Both the position numbers and the translations under genes were made by a program. Below, one piece after another: positions 19,054-27,631 of a stretch of 64,000 nt of DNA. Each line of letters opens with the position of its first letter. Positions within the stretch are counted from its first letter, which is position 1. The stretch covers positions 243,551 to 307,550 of the forward strand of contig NZ_JARAMP010000002.1 of NCBI RefSeq assembly GCF_028802875.1. Reading direction: 5' to 3'. The stretch is from Seohaeicola sp024304985. GTDB taxonomy: Bacteria > Pseudomonadota > Alphaproteobacteria > Rhodobacterales > Rhodobacteraceae. The notes beneath the pieces were generated by a model. That model saw only the letters and a list, made by a program, of their open reading frames with translations, was not told the DNA's origin and ran no database searches.

Positions 19054-19532
19054 TCTGCGAAACGATCGAGGAATTCGCCGCCGCCCTGCCCGCGCATCGT
19101 GCGCTTGCGGGTCTGGATTTTGGCGAAAAGACGATCGGAATTGCCGTGTCGGACCGGATGCTGTCGGTGGCCACGCCGCTGGAAACGATCCGGCGCGACA
19201 AGTTCACAACCGATGCTGCACGGTTGCTTGCCGTTCTGACGGAGCGCGAGATCGGCGGGATCATTCTTGGTCTGCCGCGCAATATGGACGGGTCCGAAGG
19301 GCCGCGCTGCCAGAAAACGCGCGCCTTTGCCCGCAACCTGTCCCGTCTGACCGACCTGCCCATCGGCTATTGGGATGAACGCCTGTCCACCGTCGCGGCC
19401 GAACGCGCGCTTCTGGAGGCGGATACGTCGCGAAAACGTCGCGCCGAGGTGATCGACCACGTGGCCGCGTCCTATATCCTGCAAGGGGCGCTGGACCGGC
19501 TGGCGCATTTGAAGGTGCAAGTCAATGGATGA
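19050..19532 (+). CDS. ruvX: Putative pre-16S rRNA nuclease / Holliday junction resolvase RuvX (YqgF)
   Basis: A 160-residue RNase H-fold protein. Active-site acidic motifs are intact: GLDFGEKTIGIAVSD (Asp near residue 24), GLPRNMDGSEG, YWDERLST and the C-terminal EVIDHVAASYIL. Family members process 16S rRNA ends and some resolve Holliday junctions. ATG overlaps the ccmI stop (ATGA), and the 3' end overlaps the DUF1289 gene by 8 nt. Confidence 0.92.
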   Translation: MICETIEEFAAALPAHRALAGLDFGEKTIGIAVSDRMLSVATPLETIRRDKFTTDAARLLAVLTEREIGGIILGLPRNMDGSEGPRCQKTRAFARNLSRLTDLPIGYWDERLSTVAAERALLEADTSRKRRAEVIDHVAASYILQGALDRLAHLKVQVNG

Positions 19533-19758
19533 TGTCTGGAAACGCGACGAGATCGAGAGCCCCTGCATCAAGATCTGCGTGATCCATCCGGCAGAGCGTC
19601 TCTGCACCGGCTGCCTGCGCAGCATTGACGAGATCACGGCTTGGTCACGCATGTCCCCCGCCGCCCGCCGCGCGGTGATGGAGGATCTGCCCGCCCGCGC
19701 CCCGCGCCTGAAACAGCGCCGCGGCGGACGCGCGGCACGTCTGGCGCAGGAATCGTAG
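19525..19758 (+). CDS. DUF1289 family small Cys-rich protein
   Basis: A 77-residue protein with the DUF1289 signature: SPCIKIC near residues 12-18, then LCTGCLRSIDEI (about 27-38), followed by a W-S-R-M-S-P-A-A-R-R helix and a basic tail. The four cysteines suggest metal binding. It is translated from the end of ruvX (8-nt overlap). Function unknown. Confidence 0.85.
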   Translation: MDDVWKRDEIESPCIKICVIHPAERLCTGCLRSIDEITAWSRMSPAARRAVMEDLPARAPRLKQRRGGRAARLAQES

Positions 19759-19783
19759 CGCGCCGCCCGCACATCCGTTCCGC

Positions 19784-20797
19784 TTAGCTTGCGACAACAA
19801 ACTGCGAGAAGACGACCGACACCATTGAAGCGGTCAATGTCGACGCGGCACCAGTCACACGGGCATAGGTTTGCCCATCCATTTGCACCAGAGCGTCGGG
19901 TCCATCGGGCAGGATAGAAACGGTGGCCGAACCGGCATAGTTCTCGGGCACAACGATCACGATCTCCTCGCCCGTCGGTTCGAAGTCCGCGATCACCCCG
20001 GTATCCGTCGCTCCGGTCATCCAAGGACCGACGACAAAACGGTCCTCATCTGCGCCGCCAAAGGCCGTATCGCCGCGACCAAGGATCAGCAAATCCTCGC
20101 CATCGCCGCCATTGAGCGTGTCGGGATCGACCGCGTCAGAGGTGCTGAACACACGATCCGGGTTGGTTCCAAGCGAGGCACCATCCGATTGCGTATAGCC
20201 GACCAGCACATCTCCGCCCGCACCACCAAACAGGCTATCCTGCCCCAGACCGCCTTCCAGCAGATCATCGTCCTGCCCGCCCTCCAAGAAGTCATTTCCA
20301 GCACCGCCAAACAAGGCATCCTCGCCCGGACCACCGTTCAGAACATCGTCGCCTTCGCCTCCGCGCATCAGGTCGTCACCCATTCCTCCGCGCAAAGTGT
20401 CATTGCCATCGCCACCGTTGAGCGTGTCATTGCCAAGGCTGCCATCCAGCAAATCATTGCCCAAGCCACCCAGCAGCCTGTCCGCGCCATTCTCGCCGAA
20501 CAGTCTGTCATCGCCTGCGCCGCCTTCCAACTGATCATTGCCGCCGCGCCCGTACAGCAAGTCATCGCCTGCGCCACCTTGCAAGGTGTCGTTGCCAAGA
20601 TTGCCGATCATCGTATCATTGCCGACGCGCCCGTTCAGCACATCATCGCCGGTCCCACCCTCCAGCCTGATGCCGGGCTGACTTGTCTCTGAGGGGGTTT
20701 CTCCTTCGGCAGCCTTTTCGTCATCGTCATCGTCAAACAACGAGGACAAGACCGAGCCTGCCGTAATCAAGCCCATGACGAGCAAAAGTTCAACCAT
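19784..20797 (-). CDS. Membrane-anchored RTX (hemolysin-type calcium-binding) repeat protein
   Basis: A 337-residue protein. A hydrophobic N-terminus (about residues 1-20, VELLLVMGLITAGSVLSSLF) and an acidic DDDDDE stretch precede at least fifteen tandem nonapeptides of the type GGxGxDxLx (about 45-205), which bind Ca2+ as a parallel beta-roll. A non-repetitive C-terminal region ends hydrophobically. ATG 20797 is used; the in-frame GTG nine codons upstream has no ribosome-binding site. A typical type I secretion C-terminus is not evident and no HlyB/HlyD-like pair is adjacent. It could therefore be either a T1SS substrate exported in trans or an anchored Ca-binding protein. Confidence 0.82.
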   Translation of the reverse strand: MVELLLVMGLITAGSVLSSLFDDDDDEKAAEGETPSETSQPGIRLEGGTGDDVLNGRVGNDTMIGNLGNDTLQGGAGDDLLYGRGGNDQLEGGAGDDRLFGENGADRLLGGLGNDLLDGSLGNDTLNGGDGNDTLRGGMGDDLMRGGEGDDVLNGGPGEDALFGGAGNDFLEGGQDDDLLEGGLGQDSLFGGAGGDVLVGYTQSDGASLGTNPDRVFSTSDAVDPDTLNGGDGEDLLILGRGDTAFGGADEDRFVVGPWMTGATDTGVIADFEPTGEEIVIVVPENYAGSATVSILPDGPDALVQMDGQTYARVTGAASTLTASMVSVVFSQFVVAS

Positions 20798-20979
20798 GGC
20801 ACCACCCAAACTTTGAAACCACACACCAGCATCAGCTTAATTGGACCGGCGGACAAGGCAAGTGCGGTCGAATACCACGCCTTCGATCAGGCATGAATCC
20901 TGAACACTTCACTAAATTTAGGCACACTGTTTCTGAATATTGAACAGTTTGCATCATGTCCATCCGGCTGTGCCGCCAG

Positions 20980-21762
20980 TCACTCGGTCATCAGGGACTG
21001 TGCCGCACCCCCGGGCAGAATCGGCCGGAAATAAGCGATCATGCGACCATCTGCCGGGGCTTGAACGCCTTGCATCCAAGGGGCCACGCCATGCAAGGCA
21101 AGACGGTGCAGCAGATAGGCCTGCCCCGGTGCGGCGGATAGTTCGACCCGCTCGCAGGTCGCAAAAACCTCGGCCCGCGCCGCCGTATAGGCATCTGTCA
21201 GATCCAGATCCCCCCAGGTCTCGGGCGGATGTCCGTCGCAGGCGCGCAGCAACGCATGGCGCAGGATGTGATGGCTACCCCGCCAGATCACAAGCGGGCT
21301 TGCACCGGCATCACATTCCGTCAACGGGAGTCCCATGATCCAGGCATGCGGCTCTCGAAAGAACCGCCGCCGCATTGGCCCCTCGGGCAACATCCCGTCC
21401 AGATGGGCCCCGTCTCGTCGCTGGCGATAGCGAAAGGCCGCCTCGCTTTCGTCGTCGCGCGGGCGGGGATAGCCCGGCCAGATGACAGAGACTTGTGCAC
21501 GGTGCAACGGCAACGGCCCGAACAGCGCGTCGGCGGTCTCGCGGACCGCACCGCGTAGAGGAACGCCGCCCACTGTGCCCTTGGGGTCGTTGTCCAGCGC
21601 ATCGACGCCTACGAACCATGTGCCTTCGCAGACCAGCCCCTTGGCGCGCTGATCGGGGTCCGCCACGGCGGCACGGGCGCGCGGCAAGGCTGCCGCGATC
21701 CACTCCAGAAGCGCAGGCTCGGTGGGAAAGGTGACCCATCCATCCTGCGCGAGATCAGCCAT
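20980..21762 (-). CDS. Phytanoyl-CoA dioxygenase (PhyH)-like Fe(II)/2-oxoglutarate oxygenase
   Basis: A 260-residue protein resembling PhyH-type oxygenases. The iron-binding H-x-D is seen at His120-Leu-Asp122, a distal His at about 219 or 224 (LLHRLALHG), and a 2-oxoglutarate-binding Arg at about 240 (GRMIAYFRP). ATG 21762 directly abuts the TAA of the upstream TauE/SafE permease (TAAATG), so the two form an operon. Substrate unknown. The family assignment rests on these spaced residues only. Confidence 0.6.
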   Translation of the reverse strand: MADLAQDGWVTFPTEPALLEWIAAALPRARAAVADPDQRAKGLVCEGTWFVGVDALDNDPKGTVGGVPLRGAVRETADALFGPLPLHRAQVSVIWPGYPRPRDDESEAAFRYRQRRDGAHLDGMLPEGPMRRRFFREPHAWIMGLPLTECDAGASPLVIWRGSHHILRHALLRACDGHPPETWGDLDLTDAYTAARAEVFATCERVELSAAPGQAYLLHRLALHGVAPWMQGVQAPADGRMIAYFRPILPGGAAQSLMTE

Positions 21763-22587
21763 TTACCAGCCCAGTGCCTTGCGCAGCATGTTCAGCGCAA
21801 CCAACGTCAGAAAGACCGCAAAGACCCGCTTCAACGGCTTGGGGTCCATCGCATGGGCCAGCTTCACGCCCAAGGGGGCAGTGATCAGGGTCATCGCAAT
21901 GGTAATGAAGAAGGCCACGAAATTCACGGCACCAATAGTAAATGGTGGCCGTGTCGCGGGATCGACCTGAAAGAGCAGGAAGCCGATCACAGACGGCACG
22001 GCGATGATCACGCCGAAGCCTGCCGCCGTGGCGACAGCCCGGTGAATGGGCACACCATAAAGCGTCATCACCGGCACGCCGAAACTTCCACCACCGATGC
22101 CCATCAGCACCGACAGAAAGCCCAGAGCTGGCGACAGGGTGATGCGGCGCAGACCCTTCGGCATGTCATCGCCCAGCCGCCAATGTGCCTGCGAGGTCGC
22201 CATATAGACCCCGATCACAAGCGCCAGTATCCCGAATACGGCTTGCAGCGTGACCGAGCGCAGCGAGGCTGCGACCATCACCCCCAGAACTGCGCCCACG
22301 ACGATGCCCGGGGCCCAGCCGCGCAGGATCTCCCAATCGACGGCACCTTTCTTGTTGTGGCTGAGCACAGACCGGGTCGAGGTCACGATAATCGTGGCCA
22401 AGGATGTCGCAAGACAGATCTGCATCAGTTGCGGGCTGTCATATCCCAGCGTCTGAAAGGCATAGAAGAAGGCAGGGACGAGGATGATCCCGCCGCCCAC
22501 GCCCAAAAGCCCTGCCAGCACACCGGCGAATGCGCCGATCGCCATCAGAAGAACCAGCATCTGCAACAGCAAGGTCATGTCGGGCAC
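21763..22587 (-). CDS. TauE/SafE (sulfite exporter) family permease
   Basis: A 274-residue inner-membrane protein with about eight hydrophobic segments arranged as two TauE halves. Family glycine motifs are GLLGVGGGIILVPAF (about residues 24-38) and MGIGGGSFGVPVMTL (about 169-183). GTG 22587 is chosen because GGAGA stands 7 nt upstream; the ATG three codons later would leave the site too far away. It is directly coupled to the PhyH-like gene. Members export sulfite, sulfoacetate or other small organic anions; the substrate here is open. Confidence 0.85.
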   Translation of the reverse strand: MPDMTLLLQMLVLLMAIGAFAGVLAGLLGVGGGIILVPAFFYAFQTLGYDSPQLMQICLATSLATIIVTSTRSVLSHNKKGAVDWEILRGWAPGIVVGAVLGVMVAASLRSVTLQAVFGILALVIGVYMATSQAHWRLGDDMPKGLRRITLSPALGFLSVLMGIGGGSFGVPVMTLYGVPIHRAVATAAGFGVIIAVPSVIGFLLFQVDPATRPPFTIGAVNFVAFFITIAMTLITAPLGVKLAHAMDPKPLKRVFAVFLTLVALNMLRKALGW

Positions 22588-22678
22588 GGTCGCGTCTCCT
22601 CGTTGGGAATTGCGGCCAGATAGACAGCTTTTTGCCAGCAGGGACAATGGCAAAAAAACCGTCCAAAGAGCGCCTGTC

Positions 22679-23677
22679 TCAGGCCACCACCTGCGCTCGC
22701 GCCTCCAGCACTGCATCCAGCGCGTGGCGCACAAGACCGAAATCCGCACCCTCGCGGGAGGCTCCCTCGGACAGGATACGCCGCCACTGCCGCGCGCCGG
22801 GTGTGCCCGCAAACAGGCCCAGCATGTGCCGTGTGACCTGATGCAGTCGGCCGCCCTGTGCCAGATGTTCCGTGATGTAATCCTGCATGCGGCCCACCAC
22901 ATCCACGGGGTCACTGTCCGCGCCCTGCCCCCAGATCAGCCGATCTGCCTGGCACAGGATATCGGCGGGCTGGTGATAGGCGGCGCGGCCAACCATCACC
23001 CCGTCCAGCCCCGCATCCAGAAAATGCCGCGCCTGTTCCAGATCGGTGATCCCGCCATTGATCGACAGATGCAATCCGCCGAACATACCCTTCATCCGCA
23101 GCACCAGATCATGATCCAACGGTGGGATCTCGCGGTTCTCCTTGGGGCTGAGCCCCTGCAACCACGCCTTGCGCGCGTGGATGATGAAGCGTCCGCAGCC
23201 AGCCGCCCCCACGCGGGACAGGAATTCGGGCAGCACCTCCTCGGGGTTCTGCTCATCCACGCCGATGCGGCATTTCACGGTCACCTCGACATCCACCGCC
23301 GCGCGCATCGCCGCCACGCATTCTGCCACCAGTGCCGGCTGTTTCATCAGCACAGCGCCAAACGTGCCCGATTGCACACGGTCCGAGGGGCAACCCACGT
23401 TCAGGTTGATCTCGTCATAACCGGCGGCCACCCCCAGCCGTGCCGCCTGCGCCAACTCTTCGGGGTCCGAGCCGCCCAGTTGCAAGGCGACAGGATGTTC
23501 TGCCGGATGGTGATCCAGCAAATGCAGTGCCCCGCCACGCACAAGCGCGGGAGATGTAACCATCTCGGTGTAAAGCAAGGCATTGCGCGACAGCAGGCGA
23601 TGCAGATAACGGCAATGCCGGTCCGTCCAGTCCATCATGGGCGCCACGGATAGTCTGGCGTGTTGGCTTAAATTCAT
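22679..23677 (-). CDS. dusA: tRNA-dihydrouridine(20/20a) synthase DusA
   Basis: A 332-residue FMN enzyme reducing uridines 20/20a in the tRNA D-loop. It shows SVAPMMDWTDRHCRYLHR near the N-terminus, ALQLGGSDPEELA, and NLNVGCPSDRVQSGTFGA with the catalytic Cys at about residue 95. It also has TVKCRIGVD, HARKAWLQGLSPKENR, NGGI and GVMVGRAAYHQP for FMN/phosphate binding. ATG 23677 has GGAAGAAACGAAAG upstream, and the family usually starts within 15 residues of the SVAPMM motif. Confidence 0.93.
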   Translation of the reverse strand: MNLSQHARLSVAPMMDWTDRHCRYLHRLLSRNALLYTEMVTSPALVRGGALHLLDHHPAEHPVALQLGGSDPEELAQAARLGVAAGYDEINLNVGCPSDRVQSGTFGAVLMKQPALVAECVAAMRAAVDVEVTVKCRIGVDEQNPEEVLPEFLSRVGAAGCGRFIIHARKAWLQGLSPKENREIPPLDHDLVLRMKGMFGGLHLSINGGITDLEQARHFLDAGLDGVMVGRAAYHQPADILCQADRLIWGQGADSDPVDVVGRMQDYITEHLAQGGRLHQVTRHMLGLFAGTPGARQWRRILSEGASREGADFGLVRHALDAVLEARAQVVA

Positions 23678-24407
23678 CTTTCGTTTCTTCCATCCGCTGA
23701 TCGGGGTCGCCCATTTTCGCGGGACATCCTGATCGCCTTGACTTTCCCTTTCGACAACCACGCACGACATGTTCTTTGCCGCAGCATGGAGTCTGGCATC
23801 ACATGTGCCTTCTGCATCTACCGGTTTTGGACCGGACCAAGCGCGGCATGGGCGCGCGTCTTTTTCGGCCGCCAACATCCCCCAGACAGTTCCCGTCGCC
23901 CCCCGGCGCATGTCCTGAGACCTGGTTGAGCCCCTATAGCCGAATTCCGCACCGCAGGGAAACCACCCCGTCGCGATCGCGGCACACATGTGCGTCCTGG
24001 GCCATCTGACATTCTGACGACGACAGGTTGCACCTTTTCAAAAGCGCTGCAGCCTATGGCAAGGATCGGATCTGCCATTGGCAGAGGGCGCCGCACCGCA
24101 CCAACTCGGCCGAAAAGAACAGGGGCGCATCGCATCTCACGGCCGCAGGCAACCGGCCTTATCCCGAAAACCCCGAAACGAGCCGCCAGCAGCCCGAGTC
24201 CGTTGCCCGCAAACCGCTTCTCTCCAAGCTTGACAAGGACGCAACCGATCTTATCGGTTGCATGGCTTTGAAGCGCGAACATCCTGCCCTGCACACGGTT
24301 TGCCAGTCTGGACAGCACGAAGGCCAAAAGGCAAGCGGCCGATCAGGCTCACATTCAGGGACAAATCGCGCCTGACAAATGTGAAGCCACCGGCACCCAC
24401 TGACCGA
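23678..24407. other. Gene-poor stretch (about 730 bp) with no convincing coding region
   Basis: Both strands carry open frames of 115-170 codons, but their products (Arg/Pro/Ser/Cys-rich, no recognisable fold) look like chance frames. No ribosome-binding site or overlap supports them. A perfect 9-bp inverted repeat, GCAACCGAT-CTT-ATCGGTTGC, is at 24241-24261. The dusA promoter should lie at the left end. The stretch separates core genes from the catabolic island. Confidence 0.5.
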
Positions 24408-25751
24408 TTACAGAAGAGAACTCGGCAGCCACAATGACAGGGCAGGTATTCCCACGATCAGACCAAGGACCACGACCTCGGCGATCAGGAAGACACCGAT
24501 ACCGACGAATATTGTTTCAAGGCGCACCTTGTCGCGCAGGATTGACTTGATCACGAAGACATTGAGTCCGATTGGCGGGGTCACCAACCCGATTTCAAGC
24601 AACTTGATCACAACCACACCGAACCAGATCAACGACAAGCCATAGCTGTCGACGATGGGGATGGTGAGCGGCAAGGTCAGAAGGATAATGCCGATCGGGT
24701 CCAGAAACATGCCCAACACGAGGTAGAGCAAGACAATCAGACTGAGGACGACAAACATCGAGACATCCGCCGTCGCGATCCAACTGCCGATTGCCCCTGA
24801 CAGCCCCGTCAGCGAGATGAAGCTGACATAGACCTTGCCTGCCATGGCAATGGCGAAAATCATCGAGGACTGATAGACGCTTTCCCGCAGCGCCGCACCA
24901 ATGCGCGCGAAGGTCAGGCGGCGCAGCGCCAAGCCCAGCACAAGTGCCGCAATGGCTCCCACGCCTGCGGCCTCGGACGGTGTGAAGAACCCGGCATAGA
25001 TGCCACCGATCACGACCGCAAAAAGCAGGACAATCGACCAGCATTGCCCCAGGCTTTGCCAGCGGTCGCGCGACGAGATGTCCTCACTTGGCCGGGGGGC
25101 GTCAGCGGGGCGGAAACGCGCCCAGAGGTAGATCACCACCAGATATGCAAACAGGGACAGCAGGCCCGGAATGATCGCCGCCATGAACAGGCGCGCGATC
25201 GACTGTTCGGCAAAGACGCCGTACAGAATGAAAAGGATGGAAGGCGGGATAAGTGAACCGAGTGTCCCTCCAATCGCAACGGAGCCTGTCGCGAGCGATT
25301 TAGAGTATCCGAACTTCAGCATTTCAGGGATCGCGATGCGCCCCATCGCTGCGGCACAGGCCACCGACGACCCCGTGATTGCCGAAAACCCGCCACAGCC
25401 AACGATCGAAGCCATGGCCACCCCGCCGGGAAGCCTTGCCAGCCACAAGCGGGCGGCTCGGTAAATGTCAGTGGTGAAGCCCGCCTCATAGGACAGATGC
25501 CCCATCAGGACAAACAGTGGCACCGTGGCAAGGCTGTAACTCTTGAGAAAGTCATATGGACCATTGGCAATCAGCGAAAGGGTCGGCCGCCAGGCGAATT
25601 GCGGCATGAAATCCGCACCGGGACGCCATGCGAAGATGATGAAGATGCCGATCGAGGCCGAAATGCCCAAGGCAGCCGCGATCGGAACGCGTATGGCCAG
25701 CAGGAACAGTGTGACACAAAGCGCCGTCAAACCAACAAGAAGCGGATCCAA
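24408..25751 (-). CDS. dctM: TRAP transporter large permease (DctM)
   Basis: A 447-residue large membrane subunit with about 12 hydrophobic segments and TRAP DctM marks: VPLFVLMGHLSYEAG, GGVAMASIVGCGGFSAITGSSVACAAAMG, GTLGSLIPPSILFILYGV, FFTPSEAAGVGAIAALVLG and the C-terminal LVTPPIGLNVFVI. Start is TTG 25751, placed 3 nt after the dctQ stop with GGAGG about 8 nt upstream inside the dctQ end. With dctP and dctQ it makes a sodium-driven uptake system for a carboxylate or similar anion. Its place beside the hydratase/lyase genes suggests it imports their substrate. Confidence 0.92.
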   Translation of the reverse strand: MDPLLVGLTALCVTLFLLAIRVPIAAALGISASIGIFIIFAWRPGADFMPQFAWRPTLSLIANGPYDFLKSYSLATVPLFVLMGHLSYEAGFTTDIYRAARLWLARLPGGVAMASIVGCGGFSAITGSSVACAAAMGRIAIPEMLKFGYSKSLATGSVAIGGTLGSLIPPSILFILYGVFAEQSIARLFMAAIIPGLLSLFAYLVVIYLWARFRPADAPRPSEDISSRDRWQSLGQCWSIVLLFAVVIGGIYAGFFTPSEAAGVGAIAALVLGLALRRLTFARIGAALRESVYQSSMIFAIAMAGKVYVSFISLTGLSGAIGSWIATADVSMFVVLSLIVLLYLVLGMFLDPIGIILLTLPLTIPIVDSYGLSLIWFGVVVIKLLEIGLVTPPIGLNVFVIKSILRDKVRLETIFVGIGVFLIAEVVVLGLIVGIPALSLWLPSSLL

Positions 25752-25754
25752 AGC

Positions 25755-26297
25755 TCAAACCTCCTCGTGCGGGACGTTCGACGCCGCATCTTCAAGTCCC
25801 GTCACCGCAGTTCGGATCCCTTCCATCATGCTCAACAGCAGTCTCAGGCTGAAGAGGATGATTGCCGCGCCAAAAACCGCTTTCATCGGCCATGTGGGGA
25901 TTTGCAGGACGCCGTCATAGTAAGCGCCGCGCGCGATTTCTTCGGGCATGCGCCGCACGACGATATAGCCGATCCCGCCAAAGAACACTCCCATGGCCAG
26001 TGCACCCAAGGCGCGCAACACTCCGCGGGCCCTGAGCCCCATCCAGTCCGTTGTCACAGTCACCGTGATATGCCCCCGGTGACGCTCAACATAGGCCAAG
26101 GGCAAAACGATGACGGCCACGTTCAGCAGACCGACCATCAACAGTTCGTCGGGAATGGGTTTCAGAAAAACCGTCTTGCCAATGATCGAGGCAACGATGA
26201 TGAGCCCCATCACCAGCAGGACACCGCTTGCAAGAACGATGGCAGCGTCCTCCAGAAACGTCTGGACACGACGAAAATCACGGTGAAAGTCGGGCAT
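25755..26297 (-). CDS. dctQ: TRAP transporter small permease (DctQ)
   Basis: A 180-residue membrane subunit with four helices and the DctQ pattern (FLEDAAIVLASGVLLVMGLIIV, a central PIPDELLMVGLLNVAVIVLPLAYVERHRGHITV, a basic loop and two more helices). ATG 26297 is preferred, with AGGGA upstream; the longer frame begins with a TTG lacking any ribosome-binding site. It lies between dctP (94-bp gap) and dctM (3-nt gap). Confidence 0.88.
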   Translation of the reverse strand: MPDFHRDFRRVQTFLEDAAIVLASGVLLVMGLIIVASIIGKTVFLKPIPDELLMVGLLNVAVIVLPLAYVERHRGHITVTVTTDWMGLRARGVLRALGALAMGVFFGGIGYIVVRRMPEEIARGAYYDGVLQIPTWPMKAVFGAAIILFSLRLLLSMMEGIRTAVTGLEDAASNVPHEEV

Positions 26298-26391
26298 CGG
26301 CGGCACGTCCCTATCGGATGGTCCAAAGAAGAGTGGCGCATCGCCGGGCGCCTTCAAAAAGGGCTGCCCGGCGATGAGCCGTCACTGTGTA

Positions 26392-27468
26392 TCAGTCCCA
26401 GGGATAGCCTTTGGCGTCCAGTTCCGCCTTGTGCTTGTCGGTCAAGGCGATCCACTCGGCAAAAAGCGCCTGCCCTTCAAAGCCCTTGCCGTCAGCCTTG
26501 GTGACCCAGTTCGCCGCATCTTCTAGAGCGACCTTGACCAAGGCATCCCGCATTTCGGCTGGCGGGTCGATCATGGTGATCTTCTTGCCGTCAACACCTT
26601 CTGCCAGCTTGGCCTTGGTGTCGATCCGCGAGCGGGCCATGATCTCGGCCATTTCTACCGTAAAATCACGGCCAAGCTCGTCCATGATCTTTTGTTGTTC
26701 GGGTGTCAGGCTCTGATAGGTTTGCAGGTTCATGATGATGCCGAATGCCAGTGTCTGACCCAGATTGAGCTCGCTCATGTAGCTGGCGACCTCATACTGC
26801 TTGTAGCCGTCCACCACATAGTAATAGGTTGTCGAACCATCCACCGAGCCGTTCGACAAAGCCTCATAGACTGCCGGTTGTGACATCGAAACAGTCGCCG
26901 CACCAAAAGCCTCAAGCGCGGGAACATGCGCGCCGGTGCTGCGGATGGTCAAACCCTTGAGATCCTCAAGACTGGCAACGGGCTTGTCCTTGGTCAGCAG
27001 CTGCGTGGGGCCGGTGGTGTAGTTTCCGAAATACTTGACGTTGAACGCCTCGGCCTCTTGCAAGGCGACAGGGTGTGTCGTCATCAACTCATAGGCGGCC
27101 ATCATGCCGACGTATTCGTCGAAAATCTCGCCGGTATCGACAACTTCATAGACGACAAGCTGTCCGGGCGCGTAGACCGGGACGATGGATCCCATATCGG
27201 CAACCCCGTCAGAAATCGCCTGTGCAGCCCCTGCGGCGCCGACCAATGCGCCACCCCAAATGATGTCCAGACCAAGCTCGCCATTGGTGCGGCGGCGCAT
27301 TTCCTCGTCCAGCCAGACCAACCCGCCCGCCCGCGCGCCTGAGTTCGGACCAAATTCGGCAAAGCGCAATTGCCGCGTTTGCGCCTCGGCGATGGTGGGT
27401 GACAAGGCTGTAAGTCCGCCCGACAGCATCATGACGGTCGCGGCCAGCGCAATCTTCAAATGTTTCAT
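26392..27468 (-). CDS. dctP: TRAP transporter solute-binding protein (DctP)
   Basis: A 358-residue periplasmic binding protein. It has a clear signal peptide (about residues 1-30, ending AEA before QTRQLRF). DctP-family marks are GDVADMGSIVP-like, LKGLTIRSTGAHVPALEAFGA (the Arg that clamps the ligand carboxylate in this family is R in IRST) and QPAVYEALSNGSVDGST. ATG 27468 has GGGAGGAGA upstream. It is the first gene of dctPQM and diverges from the IclR regulator, with which it shares a promoter region containing a palindromic site. Ligand cannot be read from the sequence. Confidence 0.92.
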   Translation of the reverse strand: MKHLKIALAATVMMLSGGLTALSPTIAEAQTRQLRFAEFGPNSGARAGGLVWLDEEMRRRTNGELGLDIIWGGALVGAAGAAQAISDGVADMGSIVPVYAPGQLVVYEVVDTGEIFDEYVGMMAAYELMTTHPVALQEAEAFNVKYFGNYTTGPTQLLTKDKPVASLEDLKGLTIRSTGAHVPALEAFGAATVSMSQPAVYEALSNGSVDGSTTYYYVVDGYKQYEVASYMSELNLGQTLAFGIIMNLQTYQSLTPEQQKIMDELGRDFTVEMAEIMARSRIDTKAKLAEGVDGKKITMIDPPAEMRDALVKVALEDAANWVTKADGKGFEGQALFAEWIALTDKHKAELDAKGYPWD

Positions 27469-27548
27469 TGTTCTCCTCCCTTGCGCCCTCTCCTGCGGGG
27501 CCGCAATGAATGTTCGGCAGAAGAGCAAATTAAGTCAACAAGCAAATT

Positions 27549-27569
27549 TGATTTCACTGTTTGAAATTT
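27549..27569. promoter_or_regulatory. Inverted-repeat operator A, TGATTTCA-N5-TGAAATTT
   Basis: A palindrome with arms ATTTCA/TGAAAT (27551-27556 and 27562-27567), extended to TGATTTCA...TGAAATTT. It lies in the dctP-iclR divergent region and overlaps the presumed -35 of iclR. The same extended motif and spacing recurs at 28436-28456 before the hydratase operon. Binding by the neighbouring IclR protein is inferred from this co-location. Confidence 0.7.
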
Positions 27570-27589
27570 ATGATCGTATTCAATATTCA
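27561..27589 (+). promoter_or_regulatory. Candidate promoter of the iclR-type gene
   Basis: TTGAAA (27561-27566), a 17-nt spacer and TATTCA (27584-27589) make a sigma70-like promoter about 40 nt before the ATG. The -35 is embedded in operator A, which would permit autorepression. Confidence 0.5.
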
Positions 27590-27631
27590 TAAAGCCCCAC
27601 AACACCGGACCGCGGAACACGACGAGGACAG

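Noticed and set aside
20086..20692. Tandem DNA periodicity that might be read as a repeat array or CRISPR
   Set aside because: The period is that of the RTX nonapeptide codons inside one coding region; no spacers.
22629..22656. Inverted repeat TTTTTGCCA/TGGCAAAAA between dusA and the TauE/SafE gene as a terminator
   Set aside because: The stem is AT-rich at its base and no U-tract follows it on the transcribed (minus) strand, so it is at best a weak hairpin.
23818..24327. 169-codon minus-strand frame in the gap after dusA
   Set aside because: Arg/Gly/Cys-rich product resembling no family, no start signal, and competing frames on the other strand.
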